NCBI GenBank assembly: GCA_902167325.1 | Contig: LR632930.1 | Span: 2,728,001-2,792,000 of the forward strand | DNA: 64,000 bases | Direction: 5' to 3' | From: Chitinophaga pinensis | GTDB taxonomy: Bacteria > Bacteroidota > Bacteroidia > Chitinophagales > Chitinophagaceae | Shown: positions 46,461 to 54,822 of the stretch, piece after piece | How the letters are laid out: the number at the start of each line of letters is the position of its first letter | Position numbering within the stretch: the first letter of the stretch is position 1 | The notes under the pieces: generated by a model | Told to the model about the DNA's origin: nothing | Databases searched by the model: none | What the model saw: only the letters and a program-made list of their open reading frames with translations | Made by a program: the position numbers and the translations under genes

Positions 46461-46907
46461 ATGATACCAGTAAAAGAATTTGATCACATACGGAATGTAC
46501 TGGACGCAATTTCGACCCTCCGGGCAGCCATGCGGCAGTTTATCCAGAAGAAGATCCGGGAAGGGAACTATGATATCACTTACGAGATGATGCAGCTGCT
46601 CCTGGTGCTCTGGCGCGGCCATGAGGTGAACCAGCAGGAGATCGCCAACCTGCTCATTAAGAACAAAGCCAGCATCACCCCGCTGATCGATAACCTGAGT
46701 AAGCGCAAGCTGGTGGTGCGGACAGAAGACCCTTCCGACCGCAGGAACAAGATTATCGCCCTCACCAAAGCAGGCCGCGAATACATGGAAGCCTTTTCCC
46801 CCGCACTGGACGATTTCTTCAGCCGTTTAGAAACCGACGTCAGTCTGGCTGAAATGGAACAGGTGAGCGCCCTGCTCCTGAAAATGCGCCAAAACCTCAC
46901 ATCCTGA
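46461..46907 (+). CDS. MarR-family transcriptional regulator
   Basis: The 148-residue protein has the MarR winged helix-turn-helix: LLLVLWRGHEVNQQEIANLLIKNKASITPLIDNLSKRKLVVRTEDPSDRRNKIIALTKAGREYME. It is a dimeric DNA-binding protein that usually responds to small ligands. It is divergent from the SusCD pair at 41288-46035 and could control it, or act on the downstream gene. The ATG at 46461 follows a -7 element; the frame starts earlier at 46425. Confidence 0.92.
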   Translation: MIPVKEFDHIRNVLDAISTLRAAMRQFIQKKIREGNYDITYEMMQLLLVLWRGHEVNQQEIANLLIKNKASITPLIDNLSKRKLVVRTEDPSDRRNKIIALTKAGREYMEAFSPALDDFFSRLETDVSLAEMEQVSALLLKMRQNLTS

Positions 46908-47046
46908 GTTTTTTTACCCGTCGCCACCGTTTCGCTACAGGAACTGCGTTTGGGCGGGAAACACCATTTACAACGTTGGAAATCCTTCCGGGGGTGAAAA
47001 ATCCCGGAAAATCGCCATATTGGGGTATAATAATCTTACAAAGCAT

Positions 47047-47883
47047 ATGTCTACAAGAAGAAACTTCCTGCTGCAAACCGCGATGGGACTGGCTGCTACC
47101 GCGGCTGCTCCCGTGATGGCGGTAGCTGCGGCACCCAGGCAGAAGGGGCAGTTGTACCCGATGGGAATGGCGGGCTATACCTTCGCCAAATTCAGTGTGG
47201 ATGAGGCTATCGCACAGATGAAGCGTGCCGGTATCTCCTACATTTCCGTAAAAGATATTCACCTGCCGCTGAACAGCTCTCCCGAAAAGATTGCGGAAGT
47301 GCTGGGCAAGTTCAAAGCTGCGGAGATTGTGGTGTACGCCGTGGGGGTGATCTATATGAAAACCGAGAAAGCGGTGGATGAAGCATTCGCGTACGCTGCC
47401 CGGGTAGGGGTGCCTTTAATTGTAGGTGTGCCCAATCCTGAACTGTTGGATTATACCGAGGCTAAGATCAAAGCTACCAACATCCGGCTGGCGATCCATA
47501 ACCATGGTCCGGAGGATAAGTTGTATCCCGGACCGAAGAATGTGTACGACCTCATTAAGCACCGCGATGCGCGGATGGGGATCTGTCTGGATATCGGCCA
47601 TGCCATGCGTGCGGGAGAAGAACCTGGTAAGGCGATGCGCCTTTACAAAGAGCGCATCTTCGATCTGCACCTGAAAGATGTGACGGTTGCCTCCAACCAG
47701 GGGAAACCTACGGAGATCGGCCGTGGTGTCATTGACTTTCCCGCTTTCGTGCAATCGATGGAAAAGATCAATTATAAGGGTATCTGCAGCATAGAGTATG
47801 AGAAGAACATGGCCGACCCATTAGCGGGCATCGCGGAAGGGAAGGGATTCTTTGAAGGAGTGATCAGAGCGGTGGTGAAGTAG
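47047..47883 (+). CDS. exported sugar phosphate isomerase/epimerase-like TIM barrel
   Basis: The 278-residue protein begins with a Tat-like signal (STRRNFLLQTAMGLAATAAAPVMAVAAA) and continues as an AP-endonuclease-2-type TIM barrel of the sugar isomerase/epimerase family. Metal-site segments are visible: IRLAIHNHGPED, GICLDIGHAMRAGE, IFDLHLKDV and GICSIEYEKN. It probably acts on a sugar or inositol-like compound in the periplasm; the substrate cannot be named. Twin-arginine export suggests that it folds with its metal in the cytoplasm. Confidence 0.87.
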   Translation: MSTRRNFLLQTAMGLAATAAAPVMAVAAAPRQKGQLYPMGMAGYTFAKFSVDEAIAQMKRAGISYISVKDIHLPLNSSPEKIAEVLGKFKAAEIVVYAVGVIYMKTEKAVDEAFAYAARVGVPLIVGVPNPELLDYTEAKIKATNIRLAIHNHGPEDKLYPGPKNVYDLIKHRDARMGICLDIGHAMRAGEEPGKAMRLYKERIFDLHLKDVTVASNQGKPTEIGRGVIDFPAFVQSMEKINYKGICSIEYEKNMADPLAGIAEGKGFFEGVIRAVVK

Positions 47884-48086
47884 GGGTTGATTCCTGAAAT
47901 GTATAGCGCCCTGCCGGCCGGTATTGATTGTACTGGTTGGTGGGGCGTAGTTTATTAAATATGACACTTTACGTCCGTTTATTTCGGGTAAGTTTCAAGT
48001 GGTGAGGGTTTGTGCCCGGCGGGGCAGAACGGGGCTTATTAGGCCTGGAAATGCCGTATGAAAGTTATTGACCCCGAAATCATTTT

Positions 48087-48200
48087 TTCCTGCCTCTTCA
48101 AAGCCTTGTTACTGCCTCCGGACTGCCTTGCCACTGCCTTTAGAAGTCCATTACACTAAGGGTTGACTGCCTCTACACTGCCTTTCACTGCCTTTTGACC
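48087..48200 (-). repeat. 114-bp GGCAGT-rich repeat, copy B (inverted)
   Basis: This is the reverse complement of 14286-14399, gap-free over 114 bases with about five substitutions, in opposite orientation 33.7 kb away. Confidence 0.8.
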
Positions 48201-48241
48201 CAATTTAAACGGTAAGTCTCAAACAACTTTGAGTTGCCTCT

Positions 48242-48373
48242 AATCGCGCTGTAATTGCGCTGTAATCGCGCTGTAATTGCGCTGTAATCGCGCTGTAATC
48301 GTACGCTACCCATACGCTATCTATACGCTACCCATACGTTAGCTATACGCTACCCATACGCTAGCTATACTGA
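48242..48373 (+). repeat. 11-bp tandem array, 12 units
   Basis: Twelve contiguous 11-base units: five of the form AATYGCGCTGT (48242-48296), one hybrid unit (48297-48307) and six ending in the ATACGCT-like pattern (48308-48373), which alternate between ACCCATACGYT and an ATCTAT/AGCTAT variant. The period equals about one DNA turn and matches the spacing in the adjacent GGCAGT repeat. Confidence 0.85.
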
Positions 48374-48632
48374 ATCGGCTTGTAATAGGCCTGAGGTCTT
48401 GTCCTGGTATAGGTTTACACCCTTAGTCAGAAGATCCTGATTATATTTTACCAGATTCAAATACACAAACGATTTGGAGGCTTATTGTGGGTTGATAAAT
48501 CTGATAGAATATGCGTACGAATTACATGTAGTATCCTATTTTGGCTTTATCAAAAAAAAGGATAGATTCGCACCGCAAGTTTTTAATTATACGCCCCAAG
48601 TTAACCATTGTAACCTCTTAAACACGTCTTTT

Positions 48633-49196
48633 ATGAATTCATGGCAGCACATGATCGCTCAGGGCTGGGCAGCAAATATGCCCATCGATGAGCAACGTAA
48701 TTTGTTTGGATCATTGATCCTTATGTTCCTGAGAATTGATACCGGATTTACCGTAGCCTGCGATAACGATATCCGCAAGTATTGTGAAGCGATTATTTTT
48801 AAGAAAGGGGCCATTATTGTTGATTACAGTGAAATTTGCACCCACTTGTTCTTTCCCTACACCGGGAAGGTGTCCTTTCAGGAACAACCTGAGAGCGAAC
48901 CGAAAATATGTACGTTTTCCGGATCGTATGCCAACGTCATTGGCCTGCCAAGCTTCTACTCTCAAATGCCCGGCAATGAGCAACTGGTAGTGTTGGAAGA
49001 TACTTCCTGCATCACCATGCACTGGTCGCATTTTAAGACCATGCTGCGCAGGCATATAGACTTTAAGCGTATCTGCTGCCTGTTTAATGAAGTAAATGGC
49101 GGACCTATGAAAACGCGTATCACAGGAGTAGACGGGAGCTGGGCGGTGCCTGCCGCTTTTCCTGAATATCCGGATGGTATCTGGCGGAGTGCCTGA
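48633..49196 (+). CDS. Crp-like cyclic-nucleotide-binding-fold protein without HTH
   Basis: The 187-residue protein has the cupin-like fold of Crp/Fnr regulators: CEAIIFKKGAIIVDYSEICTHLFFPYTGKVSF, then FSGSYANVIGLPSFYSQMPGNEQLVVLEDTSCITMHWSHFKTML (about 50-150). No helix-turn-helix follows; the protein ends after about 40 more residues. Crp-type proteins of Bacteroidota normally have a C-terminal winged helix. It may be a truncated regulator or a small-molecule sensor that works through a partner. The ATG at 48633 was chosen because the sequence before it has no family likeness. Confidence 0.62.
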   Translation: MNSWQHMIAQGWAANMPIDEQRNLFGSLILMFLRIDTGFTVACDNDIRKYCEAIIFKKGAIIVDYSEICTHLFFPYTGKVSFQEQPESEPKICTFSGSYANVIGLPSFYSQMPGNEQLVVLEDTSCITMHWSHFKTMLRRHIDFKRICCLFNEVNGGPMKTRITGVDGSWAVPAAFPEYPDGIWRSA

Positions 49197-49316
49197 AATT
49201 TCAGGACGCAGATCCACTAAGGAGTTTGCGTGATTCAACAGGCAGTAATTATTTGATTTTTATCAATTTGGTGAATAGGTCTTGAGTGATACATTGAGAC
49301 CTAAACCTCTAATGCT

Positions 49317-50702
49317 ATGCAACCAACCCGGAACACCCCAATCATGTGGATGCTCGTCGTTGCGATGGGCTTATTTTTCGCCTGCAGTAAAAACGATGAG
49401 CGTACTGCAGCACCCCAATTCACGCATGCCTTCACAAACCTTCCTGACACCGCCGACAGCAGGCTCATAACCTATGCAGACTCCCTGCTGGCCAGAGAAG
49501 CCACCCGGCTCTGGATGGACAGCGTATTAACCACTATCGGCACTCCCGCTTGGGAATACGCCACCTTCGGCAAACAAGCTGGTGTTCCTGCCGCTATGGT
49601 TCCTTTGATAGACAGGGAAGCCCGGGAAGTGAGGGGGCTCCTCGTCATGGTAAACGGACCCGATGGTTTCCGCTTCAGGGTATTGGATACCCGGAAGCCG
49701 GAGCGCTATGGGTACAACAACGGCCGTAACAGGGTAGGCGCCAGGCACATTTTCATTGCCGCCGACTTATTCAACCAGCGCATTTTTGCCAGGGCGCCCC
49801 GGGAAGTGTTGGACCACTGCATGATGACACGTTCCGAACGCAGGCTTCTCGAGCAGGCCAGGAGAACCGGGCCGGCCGGTACCTATAGTTTCCGTACAGC
49901 GGCTTACACCGTGTCCATTACCTGCTACACCACCGTTGCCTGTACGGGCGATGGCAAAGGGAATTGCGTGGGCAACATCGTTACCACCACAGATTGCGTG
50001 TACAATTACATATGGGTGGATTATGGGGGTGGCGGGTATGTAGGGCCTTCTGGTGGGGTAACCGGTGGCGGTGGGGGAGCCTCCGGCCCGGCAGGCGGGT
50101 GTGTAGGGACCGAATATGGAGGGGAGGACGCCGTGGTGGTGATGCCGCCCGATAAGCCTATTAATGACGTAATTGCTTATTTAAAGTGCTTTTCGCGAAC
50201 AACTGGGGCGAAGATTACGTTTTATGCTGATCAGCCGGTGGCGGGGAGAGAAGATGTGATGTCATTTAGGGAGCTGGCTGGACATTCTTTTTTATCAATT
50301 GAACAGAATGTAGGGGGAAAAATTATCCGTCGTACTGTAGGATTTCATCCAAGCCAAGGTATTACACCGGTGTTTAGTAATTCTGCCGATAGTCAATTAG
50401 GAGATGATTCGAATGCAGAATATGATGTAAGATTAAGTGTGAATGTTTCTGCAATAACACTGAAGAATGTGCTTGGTATGATCGAGAGTTCAAGACGGGT
50501 TTACCACATTGAAACTTACAACTGCACTAATTTTGTAATTGATATCAGTGATGCGTGCGGTCTAAAGATTCCCAGAACAATGGGCCGATGGTTTTTAGGC
50601 TCTGGTTTGAATCCTGGTAATTTTGGGGAAGACCTACGAAAATTGCCCGGTGCAGAGTTTAGAAAACAATCATCTCCTGGTAATGTAGGGACTTGCAATT
50701 AG
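49317..50702 (+). CDS. two-part lipoprotein with C-terminal papain-like domain
   Basis: This 461-residue lipoprotein (lipobox GLFFAC, Cys23) has an N-terminal region of unknown function (about 35-190), a cysteine-rich strip (SITCYTTVACTGDGKGNC, then TTTDCVYNY), a glycine-rich linker (about 238-262) and a C-terminal domain. That domain has GHSFLSIEQ (His323) and YNCTNFVIDI (Cys403): His before Cys, as in circularly permuted NlpC/P60-like papain folds. DNA composition drops sharply at about 50160, exactly at the linker/domain border, which suggests a swapped-in tip. A small exported protein follows 13 bases later. An amidase or peptidase acting in the envelope is possible; unproven. Confidence 0.7.
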   Translation: MQPTRNTPIMWMLVVAMGLFFACSKNDERTAAPQFTHAFTNLPDTADSRLITYADSLLAREATRLWMDSVLTTIGTPAWEYATFGKQAGVPAAMVPLIDREAREVRGLLVMVNGPDGFRFRVLDTRKPERYGYNNGRNRVGARHIFIAADLFNQRIFARAPREVLDHCMMTRSERRLLEQARRTGPAGTYSFRTAAYTVSITCYTTVACTGDGKGNCVGNIVTTTDCVYNYIWVDYGGGGYVGPSGGVTGGGGGASGPAGGCVGTEYGGEDAVVVMPPDKPINDVIAYLKCFSRTTGAKITFYADQPVAGREDVMSFRELAGHSFLSIEQNVGGKIIRRTVGFHPSQGITPVFSNSADSQLGDDSNAEYDVRLSVNVSAITLKNVLGMIESSRRVYHIETYNCTNFVIDISDACGLKIPRTMGRWFLGSGLNPGNFGEDLRKLPGAEFRKQSSPGNVGTCN

Positions 50703-50715
50703 TAAAATCGTTTTT

Positions 50716-51162
50716 ATGAAGATCTTTCAAATTTTGATAATAGCACTGTTTGTCGCCGTTAAAAGCGATGCGCAAACATATTCATCCGATGAGAAGCTTA
50801 TAAGGGAGTTTCTTACTTATGTGAAGAGTTCATCATGGAGTATCGATACTATGGATACCAAGTTTATAGTTGGATATCCAGTTGATTCTGCCATTGGATC
50901 AAAAGAGCTGCGTCAGAAATGGCTCAATACCCTTGTTGGATTCTTGCAGAATCATTTAAAGAGAGCAGATTGGGATGCAGTGAAGGTAGTTCCATATGAT
51001 CAAGCCCCAGACAGCTTACAAATATTAATGCTAAGAGAGGAATACTCATCCAGATCCTACGTAGTCACGGATTCGAAAGCCTTTACACGGTATATTCTGA
51101 TTAAGAATAATCACATTCAGGCTTTTGACCTTTTCCAGAAGGCCTTTTGGTTGATGGATTAA
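50716..51162 (+). CDS. small exported protein, immunity-like position
   Basis: The 148-residue protein has a signal peptide (ILIIALFVAVKSDAQ) and no family I recognise. The mature part is mixed helical and strand (EKLIREFLTYVKSSSW, RYILIKNNHIQAFDLF). It is AT-rich like the C-terminal part of the preceding lipoprotein gene, 13 bases downstream of it, and the pair ends at a terminator. Effector genes followed by a small exported protein often encode an envelope toxin and its periplasmic immunity protein; here this is inference from position and composition only. Confidence 0.6.
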   Translation: MKIFQILIIALFVAVKSDAQTYSSDEKLIREFLTYVKSSSWSIDTMDTKFIVGYPVDSAIGSKELRQKWLNTLVGFLQNHLKRADWDAVKVVPYDQAPDSLQILMLREEYSSRSYVVTDSKAFTRYILIKNNHIQAFDLFQKAFWLMD

Positions 51163-51237
51163 TGAGAACAAGGGATTTGTTTTCATTTATTACGCTATTA
51201 TAAGTTATGTAATGCGTGGATATAGTGTTTGAATGGA

Positions 51238-51264
51238 ACCCGGCAGCTGAGGCGCCGGGTTTTT
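51238..51264 (+). terminator. terminator after the 49.3-51.2 kb pair
   Basis: A 7-bp GC stem (51238-51244 with 51254-51260) followed by TTTT. Confidence 0.65.
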
Positions 51265-51452
51265 CTTTATACTTTAACTTAAGTAAGCATTTGCTATTGA
51301 GTAAATAGAGTAATTACATTATGTATGAAAGTGTACAGCAGTAAAATGTTGTAAGTTAATAGGTGGATTTCTTCAACACTTTTGGTTTTCGGGATTTTAT
51401 AGGATGTATGTTATCTTGATTGTTTATTCATTTGAGATTCAAAATATATTTT

Positions 51453-51869
51453 ATGAAACGATTTAATCTTTCATTTATTGGTTTTCTGTGCTTAGTTACG
51501 ATTTGTACCACTATTATGGTTAACGGTAAGTATTTTACAAAGTCGTCCTCTTTTGGAGTTGGTGATTGCTTCAAGCCAGAAACATTTTTTGGTATCCAGG
51601 TTAAAAGTCAGTCTTGTATTTCGGGTCCTCAATATATTACTTCTTCGACAACATGTGCCGCAGTTTGGACTTTTGATAAGGTATATGCTTTGAATAATGC
51701 TAATTACTTCACAATGTTGGAGGTGAATGAAAACTGTGTAGGTAGTGCTGTTTTTTGTTGTTTGACTGTAATTCAGGATGCTAATCCTTGCATAGGACAA
51801 CCTCGGATTGACCTGGGATTTGGGCCATTGTACTATAGAGTAAGTCAAGTTTATTGCAAAGAAAGTTAG
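51453..51869 (+). CDS. exported eight-cysteine protein, paralogue 1
   Basis: The 138-residue protein has a leader (LSFIGFLCLVTICTTIM) and a mature part with eight cysteines in the pattern C-x15-C-x12-C-x26-C-x6-CC-x9-C-x21-C. The core C-x6-CC-x9-C and the ending aromatic-Cys-charged match the two proteins at 53857 and 54340. I do not recognise a named family. Eight spaced cysteines in an exported protein imply disulfides; the MauE gene that follows fits this. It is the most divergent of the three. Confidence 0.72.
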   Translation: MKRFNLSFIGFLCLVTICTTIMVNGKYFTKSSSFGVGDCFKPETFFGIQVKSQSCISGPQYITSSTTCAAVWTFDKVYALNNANYFTMLEVNENCVGSAVFCCLTVIQDANPCIGQPRIDLGFGPLYYRVSQVYCKES

Positions 51870-52225
51870 CAAAAGAAATGTTGGAACTTTATTAGTTTGT
51901 TTTACAAATTAGGTAGGTAAGAGGAATTACAGTAGAATTATATTCTCGAAATGAGTTGTAAGGATAATAAATGATTTTATATTAAATTAATATATTTTAT
52001 GTATTCTGACAATTTCTATTCTGGAAGTATGAATTCTGAAGAAAAATTTAGAAAAATTTGCCACTGCAATCTTTTTGCTGTGAGACCTAGTACTTTTACT
52101 TTATCAACGACAGCATAAGCTTAAGATTGAGACACACGTTAGTACGCATTTTATTGAATACCTGTTTCGCCATATAAAAGGTTGCATTTAACCATTGAAC
52201 TTTTTGTACCCAAAGACACAAGAAT
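51870..52225. other. AT-rich gap before mauE
   Basis: No gene, terminator or consensus promoter can be supported in this stretch of about 356 AT-rich bases. Confidence 0.4.
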
Positions 52226-52666
52226 ATGTTCAAAAGTATTTCATTGAAGTTACGCTTCTCCACTATTGTCATTGAATTAATTGTTGCAGCTTTGGTAATC
52301 TTATGGATTTATACATCCATTAGTAAATTCTATGACTACGAGAATTTCAAAACACAATTAGGTAGATCTCCTTTTCTTGATGGGATGTCTGGTTTTATTG
52401 CAATTACGTTACCCGCAGGGGAATTGTTGCTTGCATTATTTCTTGTTTTTCGTAAAACTAGAAAGCTTGGTCTCTACCTATCATTTGCATTAATGTTGCT
52501 TTTTACTGGATATATATACATCATGCTATATTATTCATATGATTTGCCTTGTAGCTGTGGCGGTGTATTAGCAAAGATGAGTTGGAATGATCATTTGTAC
52601 TTCAATGCAGGTTATACACTTTTGTCCTTAATAGGAATAATTCTGTTGGAAAGAAAAGATTATTAG
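52226..52666 (+). CDS. MauE/DoxX-type redox membrane protein
   Basis: This 146-residue protein has four membrane helices (about 13-32, 55-75, 82-102, 127-142) and the MauE/DoxX features FYDYENFKTQLGRSPF, the ITLPAGELLLALFLVF helix and a Cys pair CSCGG (Cys109, Cys111) at the outer face. MauE-like proteins assist disulfide formation or electron transfer to exported partners. It sits between exported eight-cysteine proteins, which makes them its likely clients; that link is inference. Confidence 0.82.
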   Translation: MFKSISLKLRFSTIVIELIVAALVILWIYTSISKFYDYENFKTQLGRSPFLDGMSGFIAITLPAGELLLALFLVFRKTRKLGLYLSFALMLLFTGYIYIMLYYSYDLPCSCGGVLAKMSWNDHLYFNAGYTLLSLIGIILLERKDY

Positions 52667-52712
52667 TATGGTGGAAACATTGATTGAATTTTGATAAAAT
52701 AAAACATTTGCC

Positions 52713-53768
52713 ATGAAGAAAGCAGTCTGGATTAAAGTAGTTTCCATAGTGGTGTTTGTAGGGAGTGTACTTGGAATACTTATGGGAGTAACGAAGATGC
52801 CGAACGAAGAGAATAATGGTTTTGAGAGAAAATTGATAAGTAATGAGCCTATTGTTCCCTCAAGAGATTGGCACTATACAGAGGATCTAGCGAAGATTAT
52901 TGGATATTCCAATAGCTCCATCTATATAGGTGGAGAGATGCCTACTTCGTTCCTTATACTTCAAAGGGATTTTTCTGGAAAGGATACTTTGATGATTAAT
53001 TATGATATCCCACCAAAGAAAATGGTACCCTTCCAATCTTTTGTAGATTCACCGTTTCTATACATCCATGTAAATAATATGCGAACAATATTGTATGGAA
53101 AGTTCCCGAATGAAAATTTAAGTATATCAGAGCTTAAGGGACTTTCCTTTACTAAATCTATTCAAATATCAAATAATTCAATTATTGTGAGATCGTTCAC
53201 CGATGATATGTTGAATCAAGTATTTAAAAAGATCGATCTGCAAAATGGTAAAATATTAATAGATACAAATATTGCGGAATTGTCAGATAATTCTGCTGGA
53301 ATGATGACCGATGGAATGCTATTGTATGCTAAGCCCGTAAATAAATTGCTTTATGTTGAATTCTTCAGGAATAAGTTCTATTGCTTAGATACAAATCTGA
53401 ATTTGCTTTATAAGGCAAGCACGATTGATACATCTAGTGTAAATAATATTGGTTTGGGGCATGAGAATGAAAGTGATTCAGTTAAGAAATTGGTCCCAAA
53501 TACATCAAGGGTAAAAGTAAATTATGCTGTTTTTTATGATTCCAACTTCCTTTATATCGTTTCTGGTAAACGTGGAGACAATCAATCAGTCGCATCTTAT
53601 AATTCTAATGTGAATATTGATAAGTATGATATTATTACTGGCAAATACACCAATAGTTTTTTAATAAAGAAGGCAAACAACAAATCTTTTAAATCGGCTA
53701 TGATTGTAGAAGATTCTTTATATGCTTTGTTCGATAATCAATTAAGAGTTTACCCATTGGATAATTAA
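52713..53768 (+). CDS. membrane-anchored protein of unknown function
   Basis: The 351-residue protein has an N-terminal membrane anchor (VVSIVVFVGSVLGILMGV) and a large exported part built of short strands and turns (SSIYIGGEMPTSFLILQRDFSG, PFLYIHVNNMRTILYGKFP, NKFYCLDTNLNLLYKAS, DSLYALFDNQLRVYPLDN), suggestive of a six-bladed beta-propeller. It contains only one cysteine in the mature part. It lies 46 bases after mauE in the same direction, probably in one unit. Not recognised as a named family. Confidence 0.68.
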   Translation: MKKAVWIKVVSIVVFVGSVLGILMGVTKMPNEENNGFERKLISNEPIVPSRDWHYTEDLAKIIGYSNSSIYIGGEMPTSFLILQRDFSGKDTLMINYDIPPKKMVPFQSFVDSPFLYIHVNNMRTILYGKFPNENLSISELKGLSFTKSIQISNNSIIVRSFTDDMLNQVFKKIDLQNGKILIDTNIAELSDNSAGMMTDGMLLYAKPVNKLLYVEFFRNKFYCLDTNLNLLYKASTIDTSSVNNIGLGHENESDSVKKLVPNTSRVKVNYAVFYDSNFLYIVSGKRGDNQSVASYNSNVNIDKYDIITGKYTNSFLIKKANNKSFKSAMIVEDSLYALFDNQLRVYPLDN

Positions 53769-53856
53769 TAGAATTTACTTTAAACTTATAGCGCTATAAA
53801 GGGTAGCTTCCCCTTGAAAGGAGCAATTTGTTCTTAACCAAAAAAAATGAAATTTT

Positions 53857-54258
53857 ATGAAAGGTTTAAAATTTAGCTTTGCTGCTATTATCGCAATTCT
53901 TGCTGTTGGTGTTACTGTTGCAGCCCAGGCAGGTGCATTTGAGGCAAAATCTGTTGCTGTTGATTGCTACACCCCTAATTTCTCTACAAGGCCTCTTGCT
54001 AATTGTACAGCAGTTACTAAGAATATAGTTGCAACTTCTGCTTGCAGTCAAGTTTTGCCTCAGGATCACATCTTTGCAATTAGTGGATCTTTAGTTGATC
54101 CGTCAATTTGTGTTGGGACTTCTGAAATCTGCTGCGTTAAACTGGTAGTAGATCCCAATCCTTGCCCTGCTCAGACTCAAGTAGATCCTCCTGGTGCTTT
54201 GCCTCTTGGTTTCTACAAAGTATCACCAAATGCGGCTGATATCTTCTGCGAACTGTAG
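53857..54258 (+). CDS. exported eight-cysteine protein, paralogue 2
   Basis: The 133-residue protein has a signal peptide (FAAIIAILAVGVTVAAQAGA) and a mature part with eight cysteines: C-x12-C-x12-C-x21-C-x6-CC-x9-C-x27-C, identical in spacing to the next gene. Shared words are DCYTPNFST, DHIFA, EICCVKL and QVDPPG. The strong terminator after it would limit read-through to paralogue 3. No known family recognised; a structural surface protein, a secreted toxin or a ligand are all open. Confidence 0.75.
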   Translation: MKGLKFSFAAIIAILAVGVTVAAQAGAFEAKSVAVDCYTPNFSTRPLANCTAVTKNIVATSACSQVLPQDHIFAISGSLVDPSICVGTSEICCVKLVVDPNPCPAQTQVDPPGALPLGFYKVSPNAADIFCEL

Positions 54259-54280
54259 TATCTAAGAAAGACAAAATTAA

Positions 54281-54316
54281 GCGGATGTTCAATGTTGCAT
54301 TGAGCATCCGCATTTT
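54281..54316 (+). terminator. terminator between the eight-cysteine genes
   Basis: A 14-bp stem (54281-54294 with 54298-54311, one mismatch) followed by a T-rich tail. Confidence 0.75.
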
Positions 54317-54339
54317 AATTTACTATTAACATATTGTAA

Positions 54340-54741
54340 ATGAAAAATATAAAAATAAGTATAGCTGCTGTGATTCTTATTCCAATAGTAGGATTTACTA
54401 TATCTGCAAATACAAACATAGCAAAGAAGAGATCTCTTGCGATGGATTGTTATACTCCTAATTTTTCAACTAAACCAAAGTTAAATTGTACTACTCTTGT
54501 CAAGAATGTAACCACAGTCAGTCCATGTAGCGAAATGCTGCCAGAGGATCACATATTTGCTATGAATTCATCACTAATTGATCCTGCAGTTTGTATTGGT
54601 AGTACTGAAATATGCTGTGTGAAATTGCAAATAGATCCAATTCCATGTCCCACGCAACCACAAGTTGATCCACCTGGTTCCTTGCCAAGAGCATTTTATA
54701 GAGTTACAAATAATTCAGCAGATATATACTGTGAAGAATGA
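54340..54741 (+). CDS. exported eight-cysteine protein, paralogue 3
   Basis: The 133-residue close paralogue of the preceding protein has identical cysteine spacing and about 55-60% identity by eye in the mature part. Leader ISIAAVILIPIVGFTISAN. The duplicate arose by tandem duplication and both copies look intact, which suggests continued use. The IS256 remnant begins 81 bases after the stop. Confidence 0.75.
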   Translation: MKNIKISIAAVILIPIVGFTISANTNIAKKRSLAMDCYTPNFSTKPKLNCTTLVKNVTTVSPCSEMLPEDHIFAMNSSLIDPAVCIGSTEICCVKLQIDPIPCPTQPQVDPPGSLPRAFYRVTNNSADIYCEE

Positions 54742-54822
54742 CATCTCCTGACTTTAACTGCAGCGTGTTAAAGTTATGAATAGACCTTTCAGATTTTAGT
54801 TATAAATGATTTAGTTAATTAT

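Larger units (their letters stand above)
47884..48632. other. repeat-rich intergenic region
   Basis: The 749-base gap holds the inverted 114-bp repeat (48087-48200) and the 11-bp tandem array (48242-48373), listed separately. The 47884-48086 part shows nothing clear. An open frame from 48474 runs into the Crp-like gene but its first 53 codons have no family sequence. Confidence 0.6.

Noticed and set aside
48242..48373. Possible CRISPR array
   Set aside because: The units are 11 bases and contiguous, with no repeat/spacer alternation and no cas genes.
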